From: Acanthaster planci
Taxonomy: Eukaryota > Echinodermata > Asteroidea > Valvatida > Acanthasteridae
Length of the DNA stretch: 64,000 bases
Assembly (NCBI RefSeq): GCF_001949145.1
Contig: NW_019091416.1
Coordinates: 2,703,390-2,767,389 of the forward strand
Direction of reading: 5' to 3'
The position numbers were made by a program, and so were the translations under genes. The number at the start of each line of letters is the position of its first letter. Within the stretch, counting starts at the first letter, position 1. The notes under the pieces were generated by a model that was not told the DNA's origin, ran no database searches, and was given only the letters and a program-made list of their open reading frames with translations. Positions 1 to 11,100 of this stretch are shown here, piece after piece.

Positions 1-125
1 ATCCATCTCCTACTCCGCACCCTCCCCATTATCCTATCCATCTCCTACTCCGCCCCTCCCCATCATCCTATCCACCTCCTACTCCACCCCTCCCCATCAT
101 CCTATCCATCTCCTACTCCACCCTC
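1..125. repeat. 34-bp minisatellite, about 3.6 copies
   Basis: Pyrimidine-rich tandem repeat. The motif ATCCTATCC recurs at 31, 65 and 99, an exact 34-bp period, with a partial unit at 1-30. The unit consists of ATCCTATCCATCTCCTACTC followed by CGCCCCTCCCCATC. Copies differ by a few substitutions and small indels. The array continues off the left edge. It would lie in or beyond the 3' part of the minus-strand gene that starts to its right. Confidence 0.9.
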
Positions 126-764
126 CCTCTGTCTATACACTGCAGGAGTGCTCAGTACATATGTATTATATGTACTACAGGGTAACAGGGTAACTAATGG
201 GAACAGGAACATTCCAACTTTTGAGATGCTCCCTTAGTCAAGAATTTTGTCTTTACCAAGTTTTTTACAGTAGGCTGTATATAATTAGCATGGCCTCTGC
301 AGAAACAGTACATGTATATAAGTTGTTAGAACTGTCAAAACCAGACACTTCTTCCAACCAACCTGGCTGCCAATAGGCTTGAGACTGGTGCTAGTATTAT
401 GTTGTGTATCACATTTTGTACCAAAGCAACCTACATGTACATGTAAATGCACTGTAGAACCGGGTACAGTTATGTTCAATACAATTTTTAATGAAGATGA
501 GGTGCTCTATAATGTAACCATTCATTATCGATCCATAACATGATGCCAAAACAGGGAGGTCACCCTTGACAGGGCCAAAACTATTCAACTAAGGGAAAAC
601 AGACCAACACGTATACACGAATTACAAGAAGTGGCTGATTTACATGTACATGCATCAGGGTGAGTTTGCAGATGAAGAGGTGGCTAATTTACACGTATAA
701 GGGTCAACTAGAAGATTACAGTGCATAAAAATGTAACTGGTGCACAACTGCTATCTTTACTTAC
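126..764. other. intron of the left-hand gene, no exon seen
   Basis: This follows the splice donor at 763-764 of the large minus-strand exon. I looked for an acceptor followed by an open phase-0 frame on the minus strand and found none; the best acceptor-like site, near 446, runs into a stop within seven codons. The stretch holds several TACATGTA motifs. The next exon is probably outside the window. Confidence 0.5.
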
Positions 765-3347
765 ATCATGGTATGTCGGATTCTCTGATAATTCCTGGGG
801 TCCATCTTTCACCTTTGTAACTAGGGATGATACCTCCATGGGCTCAATCAAATCAACAGATTCTGCCAATTTTGCCACAGGAAGACTCTTCTCACTCACA
901 GCAGTCTCGTTTTTCAAAGTTGGGACATCTTGATCAATATTTTGGGCCAAAAGCTGCTCTTCAGGAGGCTTTTGGGGGGTAGTCCTGTCATCAAGAGGCT
1001 GTCCAGTGCTTGGCAGTGAACACTGATTACTAGCATCTACATGAAAATTGGCACCTGAAGCTACACTGCGAAGTTCATATTGACACTTAGTTGACTGGCT
1101 TCTTGGTCCAGAGTGNTCTTTGATCCTGTTGAACTATTCCACCGACTACCTTTTGTTCTGAGTCACTACCCTGCACACATTTAGGCACAGAAACACCACC
1201 TTCAATGCAACTAATTTTAATATCGTAGGATGCTTTAACAGGAGCATTTGGTCTTTCAGAGATATCTGATAACTGTGAGATGACAGAAATTGGTTCAACT
1301 GTGCTGTACGTAACCGAGGATGAAGTAACAGTTCTTGCTGTCTTGCTAGCTGAAGTACAATTATCTGGCTCCTGAGACAATGGCTTGATTGATGAAACTC
1401 TGTTGGGGGCAACATTACTGGTATGATTCTCCTCTACAAGACCATGGGGAACCTCAGCATTTGGGGCTGATGTTTTAGATGAGTCTGTCTTCTCACAGGG
1501 TGAATCCAATTCACTTTGGACAACACTAGCTTTGGGCGAGGAGGATGCACTTTTGTTCACTGAGGGGGCATCTTCTTTGGCCACAGAAGAGGATGGTTTT
1601 GGAAAGACTTTGTTGACGATAGACTTCAACTTTTGTCTGTTCTGCCAGGAAAAGGTCAGGGAACCCTCAACCACATCTTGTTTTACCTGAGGAGATGGAG
1701 ACCTGGATACTTTATAAAGGTTACTCTCCTTTGGGGACGGTGAACGAGAAGACACAGCTACTTGGCCATGGCTGTTTTTGTCGCTGTCCTCATTTGTCTG
1801 CTTCACTGACGAAGCGGGCCTAGCTGGTGAGGAGATGGACTCTTCAGGCGAGTCAACATCCACCTGATCTGTTATCCCCTTGGCACTAATTGTTGACTGG
1901 GATTCTCTACCCCTTTCTTGAGGCACCCTAGCATGGGTACTTACATCTTCTGACTTGCTACCCTCTTTGGTTGTTCCCATGCTTAGCAAAGCCACAGCTT
2001 TTGCACGGTCTGCAACTGCTTTCTCGGCTAAAGACTTGACATAAATGTTTGTCTGTTTATTGCTCGAGCTGTTTTCATTTTTGGCACTGGTCTGACTGTC
2101 CTTTGACTTACTGGCAGAAGCAGCTGGCTCACTGGAACTGGTATGTGAGAACCCTGTGCTGTCCAGAAGATCTGTTTGATCTCTTGCTTCAGGACTCGCT
2201 TCAGGTACGTTTTTTGCAGCAGAATTTAATGCCAACTCTGCAGCAGGACTTCTGTGAATTTCAGTGCTGGTAAGCGCACTTTTCTCCTTTGACTGAGACA
2301 GGTTCCCAGCATCATTGGCAGGAATTTTAGATGCAATATGTGATGGAGTTTCACTCTTGTCTAACTTGCAAGTGTTAGAGCTGCTGTCTGAATTGGGTTT
2401 AGCAGACAACTTGGAAGTGTTCTTTTCTGATGTCTCAGTCATGCACTGTCTTTTTTCCTTTTCGCTCAACAAGGTGGACTCAGACTGCAGTCTTCTGTCT
2501 TTTTCAGGCTTGGAAGTTTCCTTGCTTTCACTTTCCTTTTCCTTCTCCAGTCCTTTCTTATCAGATGAATAAACTTCCTTTGGCAATGTATCCAATCTGC
2601 TGGAGTAATTTACAGTTACATTCCTGCCACTGTCTTTACTTACATTTGCCGGGCTAGGATCTTTTGAGCACGAAGCTAGCTTTGCAGTGGCCTTGTCTGT
2701 GTATCTGTCAAAGCGAGCAGCAAAGGAGGCACCTCTGTTGCTGAGAGATCCATCCCTCCAGCGTGGAATGTGCTCCTGATCTTCACGCCTGTGGTGACTC
2801 CCTTTCTTGTAAGTACTCCTCTGGTACAGGGAGTCTGGATCACCCTGCTGGTAACCTCGCGAGGCCTGAAAGCTTGTATCCCTCCTCTCATTGTGCCTTC
2901 CAAGACCTTCCCTAGAATTTTGTATCGCTGAGAAGTCATGTCGCTGATGTCCCTGAGATCTAGGTCGCTGGTAGTATTGATGATCACTATATCTTGTTGG
3001 TTCGCTTTGCCGATAGTCTCGGTCCTTCGATCGTGACCTCTCTCTGCCATTCAGGGCTAAGAGGTCTCTGTCTCTATCATAATGAAATGCACCCCGATCT
3101 CCACGAGAGGCGTATGTATCAGAGAGCCTTAGCCTCTTTTCTGGAAGTCTCCCAGGGTCTCTGCTGGAATTTGGGTAGTCCGACCTATTGGGTTGGAAAT
3201 CTCTCACAAGCTGAGTAGTGGATTTCTTAGCAATCTGCTTTTTGGCTATTGGATGGGGCACTGATTGTCTCTCGCTCTGATATGCAGATGAGATCCCTGT
3301 CTTACTCCTTGCATCACCATTAGATTTTGTGTTCATACTAGACTTTC
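765..3347 (-). CDS. large exon of the AT-hook/RS-rich gene
   Basis: About 860 codons open on the minus strand apart from one frame break. The acceptor TTGTCTGTTGCAG ends at 3348 and the donor GAT|GTAAGT starts at 764. The exon enters with two bases and leaves in phase 0. It encodes a disordered protein rich in Ser, Lys, Arg and Glu: an RDRD/RSRSKDRD basic block near its start, Tyr/Arg/Gln-rich stretches, Lys/Glu-rich middle, then Ser/Pro-rich tail with paired RSPSP motifs. A short less disordered patch reads FSWQNRQKLKSIVNKVF. The N at 1116 shifts the frame: reading ends in a stop at 1087, but leaving out the N joins ...DQR to HSGPRSQSTK and the frame stays open to 765. I take the N as an assembly artefact. 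Confidence 0.75.
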
Positions 3348-6300
3348 CTGCAACAGACAAAATGGCCATTAGCACCAATATTAAACCCTTGCCTCTCTAC
3401 AGGCCAGTAGTAGAGTTTAATCTTAAAACTCAAGAAATTTTGGATAGAACATTCTGGAATATGCCAAAATTCTGCAGCAGATTCTCAAAACAAAGCTTGG
3501 CCTATTACGCTCGGATTACATGTAAAATTAATGGAAGTGGGTTCATACATGTACAATCCCTAGTTAAACAAAGCACCTACAACATAGTCTGAATAGTCTG
3601 AAAAATTCAGAAGTGAGATAACCCTGAGAATCAGGTCAAATTTAGAACACAGCCCTTGTTCTTTGGAAACCACTTTATTCCATACATATTTTCTACATGG
3701 TACTGGGATGTACAGTGTATGGGATTTTTCAGGAGAAAAGAAGTTTTGATTCCGGTTCATTTGATACTTACTTGGTTTTCTACCTCGCGCTACAGAATCC
3801 TTAACAAAGTAGCTACATGTACCAGGAAGCTTGCAGAGAATGATCCTCCTATAAAACAAAACACACACACACAAATCAAGCAACAATGCTCCTTTCTGTA
3901 TTAAAGGGAAAACGGTCATATTTTCATTTCTGCATTTCAGGCACTTGTACATGTAATAACAGATATCAACATGAACAAATTAAGAAGGAATTTTCGACAA
4001 AAAGGATCTGTTGCAACATACACGTAATAAAGAAACAAACGCAAGCAAATATGGACCTTGGAAACACAAAATATTCCTTTTTAGAAACAAAAATGTCAAG
4101 ATTTGACAAGGAAGTGGTACACCCAGATTCCAGAATAAGTCACAGGGCGTGGACGTGTAAAAGGATCTGTAAATGAACTGTGCGCAACTTATTTTATCCA
4201 CAATTTCTGATGAGAAGAATTCCATTTGAGAGATTACCGGGTACATTTTAAAAACATGCAATGAGGACTGTCTGCAGACAAATTGGAAATGTACTAATTT
4301 TTCTATAAACAAGCACTGTAAAAATGGAAACACAAATCTGAAAGAATACCAGAAGCCTTCATTCACCACTGGAAAAGTTACTTATGTGGACCAAATGGTG
4401 GTTTTGGAAATTTTTTACTGTTCCATTTGTAGACCCACTGAAGCTTGAGCTCTAGACTGAATCAATCAGCCCTCTCTGCCCATAATTCAGGACATTTCAA
4501 GACAGATCTCAGAAAAATTCATGTACGCATCTATCAACTGTAGCCCCTCCCCCAGGAATGCATTCTTAAGCGACCCCTTAATTGAATGAACACCACCCAC
4601 ATTGCTCATTTTGCTCTGGTTGAGAACATTTAGAAATTATTCAAATTTTCAATATTTTTAAATTTCAAATTTTTATTTTTAATTGTTTTGACCCACCAAC
4701 CCACCCCCCACTCAAAAAAACCCTGATTTTATTTTATTCAGTATTGTACATTACGCATGGTGGCGGCCATATTGTTTGCTGCGACCCAACGCGCGTGACC
4801 GCATGACAAATTCCTGTTACAGCATTCCCTGATATAATGTTCTTCTCAATATAAAAGCTCTTTTTTCGCATCCATGGCTGTTCTCCTGTTAACTGTGTAC
4901 ATTTAGTTTTGTTACAGCACTCTCGTTTACAGCACATTTCCAAATATTATGCCCCAGAAGAAGACGTGCAAAATATCGACATGAATGTTTTTTGTATTAA
5001 ACTGCAGTGCATCAGCTGAAAATGGGTTGCCTTCATGGACCGACCCCTGCTTTGCTCGGTCCAACAGTCTAACAGAAAATCGGGCTTCACATCTTAGTTT
5101 TAGCAGGCTATCATCCTGAAATACTTCACCTTCAGAGTGCTGAAGGGATGTCATCATCTTGTGACAAGATATTCCAGGACTTGTTGCCTATATTATATAC
5201 ATGTAGTCATCCTGAGGATCTAAACAAGTTAGATGGAACTTCCAGAACTCTGTTAACAGAGTCACGTACTGGCGTGCAACCCACAGTGCCAATTCAGCCC
5301 AGTGAGGCAAATCTCCCAATCTGTAATTGTTGTGGAGGCTCCGCGAACAGTGGCAGAGCTACAGTAGGTTAAATCAAATACAGGCATTCAAAGAGACAGA
5401 AGAAACTGTGTATTCCATTGTATCCCTGTATCTTAATGAACCTGGATCTGCCCTTGTTCAATTCATCAGCAGCCCAAAATGTACTTTCCATTCTTTGCAA
5501 CTGTACAAAGATAAATTTGTCTCTGCTCAATTACCTTGACTTCCAAGACCAGACCAGCAGGGACTCCTCCGGGTCAAACTTTAGCAACTTGACACCGCAA
5601 GCACGAGTCTTGTGTTGCTGCTCAACAAATCCGTCCACGGTGTTCTTGGCTCTTTCAATTGATGGATACGTGTTACTGCTTGCACTGTCCTTCGTTCTTT
5701 TGTCCAACGTTGTAGCCACCAAGTTAGTTTTCTCTTTTTGCAATGCTATGATTAAAAGATAAAAAATTAAACTGCATGCATGAATTACTGCTGCAAAACT
5801 GAAGATTTTTTTTTTAATCATCCCACATACATCGTTATTTGCCCTCTGAGAGAGCCAATGTGGTTCCCAAAGAAAAGCCTCAATTACCGGTAATTAAATC
5901 CACATTACATGTCTAACAGCTATCATGCTGCACCAACAAGTATCACATGTACATGTACATGTAAGCAGTTCTTTGATGCGCAAATGAGCTGAGCCTGAGC
6001 CCCCGTCATGTGCGAGGCACAACTCACTCAATTTACTTGTACCATCGAATGGAACTTCTACTTGCTGTGGAATGGAACTTCTATTCTTCTGGAGCAGCCA
6101 TAACTGAATGTTGGGGGGGAATACTCATTGACATATTATCCCCTACCCACCAATCAGATGACAAATACATGTACACACATGTATTCAAGCATGTACACTT
6201 ACATGTACATGTATGCAATGGAGAACTACTGGTTCATGTACATGTATTTTCAGCCACGTTTGAAATACCACACAGTCATTCAGTGTGGAAGGCACGACAG

Positions 6301-8140
6301 TTGCCATACAGAAATTTTGCTGTTACCTGAACATGTACATATATTTGTGTTTTGTCACAGAGACTGGAAGGCTACACAGCACTTCTCATCATACATGTAC
6401 ACGTACTTGTACATGTATGCCATTTAACTTACGAGCGAGTTTTTTCAAGTTAAACACTTATCCAGACGTTTTGCTTTCAAATGAAAACATAACAAATAAG
6501 TACCGGTAAGTGTGAAAATCTTGATCCCTTAAAACATTATTCCACCACTTTTCCCCAGATTACAATGAACCAAATAGTTTTCAAACACATTGAGCAGGAC
6601 CAGTAGTCCATGAATTGGCTGTTAGCAACAAAAATCCTTTAATTTAAGCCACCAAGAATAATCCGCCAGCTTCACCAATAGATCTTGTGCACGGGGAAGC
6701 TATTTTTTATCATGTTCACTGACTCTATCATATCCAGCGTAATTTGTTAAATGGTGGTGATGTCAGACTATTTTGGGTTCTAAAACAAACTGTCTTTTTT
6801 TTAAAATGTGAATCAAAATTTCTGATATACACGTACTGTGATTTACATGTATTATAAATATTAAATTATCACAAACAAAACCTGGCATGAATTTGTATGA
6901 ACTTTGACTTTTTTGCTGGTATTTTACTTAAGGTTCCCCAAATGAAAAGTTTTACCTCACTTTCAATTCAGGATGGCTGACACACGAATGTACAGTCTAC
7001 TGTGGCCAGCACAGGTGTTGTTTCTTGTTTAAGTACACAGACATGTAGGTGTTGAGAAATCTTTGATAAGGCCGCATAACATTTCACGCACTGTATATTT
7101 TTATGCCGGAGGGTCATTGGAATCCCTGGAATATCCCTCGCTGTGCAGCACAACCTTAGGCCCAATAAGCCCTGAGTAACAATCCTTGAAGTACCCCCTT
7201 TTTTAGGGATTAATTTTGCAGCATGGTGGTAATGATCAGGAATTTAGGGAACGAAAATAATCAAAGTGTTTGTACTGACTTTGGTTTGTTTCTCAAAGCA
7301 CATGTACATTTGAATTCAGTTAACTGTTCATTTTATTCACCAAGAAAAGACCGATCAACAGCTCATCAGCAAGTCTGGTCATTTAGAGAGTCGTACATAT
7401 ACATACATTTCCATGTTAGCCTTTTCTCAAAAGAGACTTAATTTTTATGTAATAACAGAAACACGGTGAGGTACATGGAATTTGTGTGAAAAGTGTGATA
7501 ACATGCAGAATTTATCCCAGGCTGACATTTACACTACAAATGTAAACAGCACAATCTACATGCACTGGTTTGTTTATACTGGTAATTCTCCACTCCGCTG
7601 AATTCTCATTTTACCTTTTCAACTTGATGCTAAACTTTCCTTAATCCAGTACCAGCAATCTTTTAAAATATTAATGTATTCAAGCACTCATTTCTAAGTG
7701 GTGGCTAGACAGCTACATGTAACCTTTTATTTTCCCAAACAGACAATCTGTTAACCCTCAGTACAGTTTAACTTTTCTGTTAGGCTCAGCAGTGGAATTC
7801 CAAGGGCCGGGGAGTTGCCTCCTAGAAACATCTTACTTATTGAAAGCTTGCGACTTGAAGCTTTTCATGATGGAAGAAAAGCAATATTGGTACTATCATC
7901 TGACCAGGCTAAGAAGGAGGATGAGGTTTCCTATGGGTGAAGCAAATCTCAGTCATTGAGGGTAAATATTCAACATTACAATCCCCCAGCCTCCCCTGAC
8001 CCTGATATGCCACAGAAGCTTGCCGTCTTTCCAAGGTGAAACACACATATTAGTAATATTTTTTTTAGTAAAAAAAAAACAAAAAAAAAACCTATACCAG
8101 TACTTTACCTTGTTTAATGTGATTCTTCGTTCGCCGCCTC
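765..8140 (-). CDS. AT-hook, Arg/Ser-rich nuclear-type protein, partial gene
   Basis: Gene model joining exons 8140-8109 (weak), 5745-5535, 3812-3772 and 3347-765; it runs off the window at the 3' side and its first exon is not located. Each junction has GT/AG borders and compatible phase (1+2, 2+1, 1+2 bases). Joined, the small exons give a Lys/Arg-rich start, an acidic-aromatic patch (FDPEESLLVWSWKSSY), then VARGRKPRKSS. The core RGRKPR, created across the 3812/3347 splice, resembles an AT-hook that binds the AT-rich minor groove. A long low-complexity tail follows with RSRSKDRDYR, two RSPSP motifs and many SP, SQ and Lys/Glu runs, suggesting a nuclear, chromatin- or RNA-linked phosphoprotein. 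I do not recognise the family. The exon structure is well supported; the function is inference. Confidence 0.6.
3348..3771 (-). other. intron
   Basis: A 424-nt intron between donor CCAA|GTAAGT (3771-3766) and acceptor TTGTCTGTTGCAG (to 3348). No other gene is seen in it. Confidence 0.6.
3772..3812 (-). CDS. 41-nt exon carrying the AT-hook start
   Basis: The donor CCAA|GTAAGT is strong. The acceptor choice (TACATGTAG|CTAC) was made because it is the only one of four nearby AGs whose phase fits the upstream exon (which ends with two bases) while the donor phase (one base) fits the large exon. It encodes YFVKDSVARGRKP, and with the next exon completes RGRKPRK. If another AG is used upstream, the exon would be longer or shorter by 15-40 nt. 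Confidence 0.5.
3813..5534 (-). other. intron, AT-rich with TACATGTA motifs
   Basis: A 1.7-kb intron of the AT-hook gene. It holds an A/T-rich stretch (4600-4740) and a sequence near 4757 with GGTGGCGGCCATATTG. Open frames at 4927-5157 (minus) and 5148-5372 (plus) overlap head to head but neither has convincing splice borders, so I do not call them exons. Confidence 0.4.
5535..5745 (-). CDS. 211-nt coding exon of the AT-hook gene
   Basis: Bordered by a pyrimidine-rich acceptor (TTTTTTATCTTTTAATCATAG before 5745) and donor TCAAG|GTAATT at 5534. It encodes about 70 residues beginning LQKEKTNLVATTLDKRTKDS and ending DPEESLLVWSWKS. The amino-acid content is balanced, unlike the low-complexity tail, so this may be a folded domain. 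It enters with two bases and leaves with two, matching the exons placed on either side. No family recognised. Confidence 0.6.
5746..8108. other. intron rich in TACATGTA motifs
   Basis: No exon seen. Between 5941 and 6420 at least ten copies of the ACATGTA palindrome, several as overlapping ACATGTACATGTA runs, make a loose microsatellite. The rest is unremarkable AT-rich sequence with TACCGGTA palindromes at about 5886 and 6502. Confidence 0.5.
8109..8140 (-). CDS. possible 32-nt exon upstream in the AT-hook gene
   Basis: The strong acceptor TATGTGTTTTTGCTCACAG ends at 8141 and the donor AACAAG|GTAAAG starts at 8108. In the frame that joins the 5745 exon in phase, it reads RRRTKNHIKQ followed by the A/LQKEK of the next exon, giving a basic segment. 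The other frames either stop or do not fit. The exon is very short, so this rests only on splice sites and phase. Confidence 0.3.
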
Positions 8141-11100
8141 CTGTGAGCAAAAACACATAAAATGTATAGTCAGGGCCAGGCATTGGACCAATCACACATG
8201 CTCAACATATGCTGACCAAACTTGTTCACTGTGCAACAACTCAACTGCACTGTACAACTAGAAATAACAATACATGTATATATTGCTTGGCCATTTCATT
8301 ATCTGTGTGTGGAGAAGCAAAACGTGCCTAAAAATGCAAAATGGTAATTGCAAATAGCGACAACAGCATGGGAGCAACTGATGCACTTGTTCGCAAATAC
8401 ACACGTACCTTACACGTACAACACATTGTGCTTTTATACTTCTACTTTCCCAATCGTCTTCCTTGACCACTTGTCGACAATTTTATTTTGGAATGAAAAT
8501 CCCACTTTCGAAAAGGGAAAGATGTATCAGCTAACTACAGCAAAATACTTGTACATGTACACTAGAGACTGATCACTGAAAGTCATTTGCACTATGAACA
8601 TATACTGGAGGGCAATATTCTAAACGCAATCTCAAAATTTACAAAAATAACAGGACCAACCACAAAGCAATAACTGTAACTTTTTTGTAAAACAGCCAAG
8701 TTCAAGTTTAACACAGAGTCCATCCCCATGGGCTGGGACACTGTGTACATGCCGCAGAAAACAAAGGGGATATCAGGTGTGCTACCATCGAGGGCTCAGG
8801 GGTACAGTTGACCTTCTATTACCACTGACCATGCATACATTTAGATTGTCTGATCTTGTTTTTCACATCCTCCGGTGTCAACACCAGCAATGGGAGGATC
8901 TGGATCCAGCCTACATGTACATGTTATTTTCACTTGGGTCTCGATGTTCAAGGCTGCATTTGTCTCACACATAACACACTGATTCTAGTGAATTGCTTCT
9001 ACAAGTATGTCCACTTGAGAGACCATTGTGAAAGGAAACCATTTGCCAGTTCCTTTCTATACTTGAACTTTTAAAGGGCACCCAACCGTAACATACAATG
9101 CAACTTTGGCTGATGGGCTCTACCAGTACATGTACTGTACCTTCCTCAATCCTGCAAAATCCCCCCCCCAACCTCCTGGTGGACATTACTCTGGATAGAT
9201 TAGGGATTGAACCTTTAAGCTACAGACCGGCAAGTTTATAGAATTACGAATCAAAGTGGTAAATATGTTTAATCCCTATAACTTCAAAATGCTGTGGCAC
9301 TGTGCTAACTTCAAACTACATGTACAGATGTACATGTAGCAAGGTTTCTGTGGTCCCACATGCAACACAAACAACATGGTGCTGACAACAAGACTTCTCG
9401 TAACTGGTCGCATGTAACACGTACAGTCAGTCCATTCAGGATGTTGCAATGTAAAACAGCGATGCACATGTATAGGCCTAAAGCTTAAAAACCTGCTTCA
9501 TTCTTGATATATTCATATTCCTTTCATATTCCGTTTCAATGATTTATGCTGGTGACAGAGGAAGACAGCGGGCATGTACATGTATGATACGATACGTGTT
9601 CGGCATACTAGCATGCCATTTGAAACTGTGGAGCAAACATGGTTACCATTATAGAAACTCTGGGTTTGCAATGCTCTGTCCAACTTACACATGCAAAATA
9701 CTTTGGTCAAAGTCCTTGTGAAAGAGAGAGTTGGGAGCTTTTCAAGATGAATGCCTCCACTGAATACAACAGTGGATCTAGAGCACCTTAAGTTCGGGCA
9801 CTATGCACGTTCTATGTTTGAACAAAGACTACTACAGGGCTAGGCATGCATGTGCCTTGGGCAGATGGTTTCCTGTAACACCTGAAACTGAATAGCAACA
9901 TGCAAATAAAAGGGAAGTGGACTTTTCATTTGAGGGAACCACAGCTCCATTGCAAAGCTGGCGTTGCAGATACATTTACCGGCACCCACTCTGTGGAAAT
10001 GAGTCACAAGTCACCACGATCACTTTTGAGTTTTAGTTTGTAATCTGATTGAGGAAACTGAGCTCTTTGTTACGACATGTCACTCAGTTTGGAATGATGG
10101 AAATGGATGTTGTGTAGATTATTTTAAAACGAGGATTCCTACTGCTTAAACACTGTGCAAGATTCTTTCAACGGCCTTTAAATCAAAAGTGGCTCTGGCG
10201 ACAAGTGACTCATTTTTGCAGAGTGTGGGTCACATACATGTAAATGATTGTACAAAGTAAAAAATCTATAGTTTAGGTAATTCTGGCTTTTTATGTGCGG
10301 AGATAATGCCTCTCTTTAAGAGTATAGCCGCCAGCAAAAGTCCATAATGAAACTACTACTGCTGATCTCATGAAACAAAATTGCTTTTGCTTTCAACTAA
10401 ACAGTTTCAGAGCTGCCACATACCAGTACATGTACATATAATTCTTACTGTACTACTCTGTAAAAGGGCACACGATTTCTGATCATCTTTACAAAATAAT
10501 CACATGTCCTTGCTCTATGATGTAAATCTGCTAACAAGGGCATGAAACGCCTTTCACAACCCGCAAGAAATTCTTCTGCGCCAGTGGAGGCAATTTTGCA
10601 AAATGCATGACAACACCAGCTGAGAAACCACAGGGCATGAACATTAATTTCCTGCCACAAGGCAGTCCAGCTGTGGGAAGGCAGAAAGAAAACTGGCATG
10701 CTGCCAAAGACGTCACTCGGGGTTTCAGTTTTCCCGTGTGGGAGGAGGTACTGGATCACCCCATGCTGCAAGAGCTAATCAGAATGGCTTGGGGGTTTTG
10801 CTGTTCATGCAGTGGCTGCATGCTCAGACAGCTTGTTCCCTCAACAGGAAATATGGCGCCTGTAAAACCGGTAACCATCACTGGAGAATTAACGTGGGAA
10901 AAAATAATGCCCTCAGATCTCATAGGACCTTCTCTGGATTATCACTGCCTGCTAGAGCTTATGCTATCAAATAGCAAGACTGTTCAATTTCTAGTGTCTG
11001 AGTATCCAGTACATTCATCTTATCTCTGAAACTTCATCTTGCATGTACTTGTCCAATGAAGCTTGATAATAAGTTGATTTCATTGCCCACAAACGAATTG

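Noticed and set aside
4927-5372. Head-to-head open frames as extra exons of the AT-hook gene
   Set aside because: No GT/AG borders in fitting phase; the neighbouring exons already join in phase without them.
10607-11029. 140-codon open frame on the plus strand
   Set aside because: No domain, no splice borders, overlapped by an equally long minus-strand frame; composition is like its surroundings.
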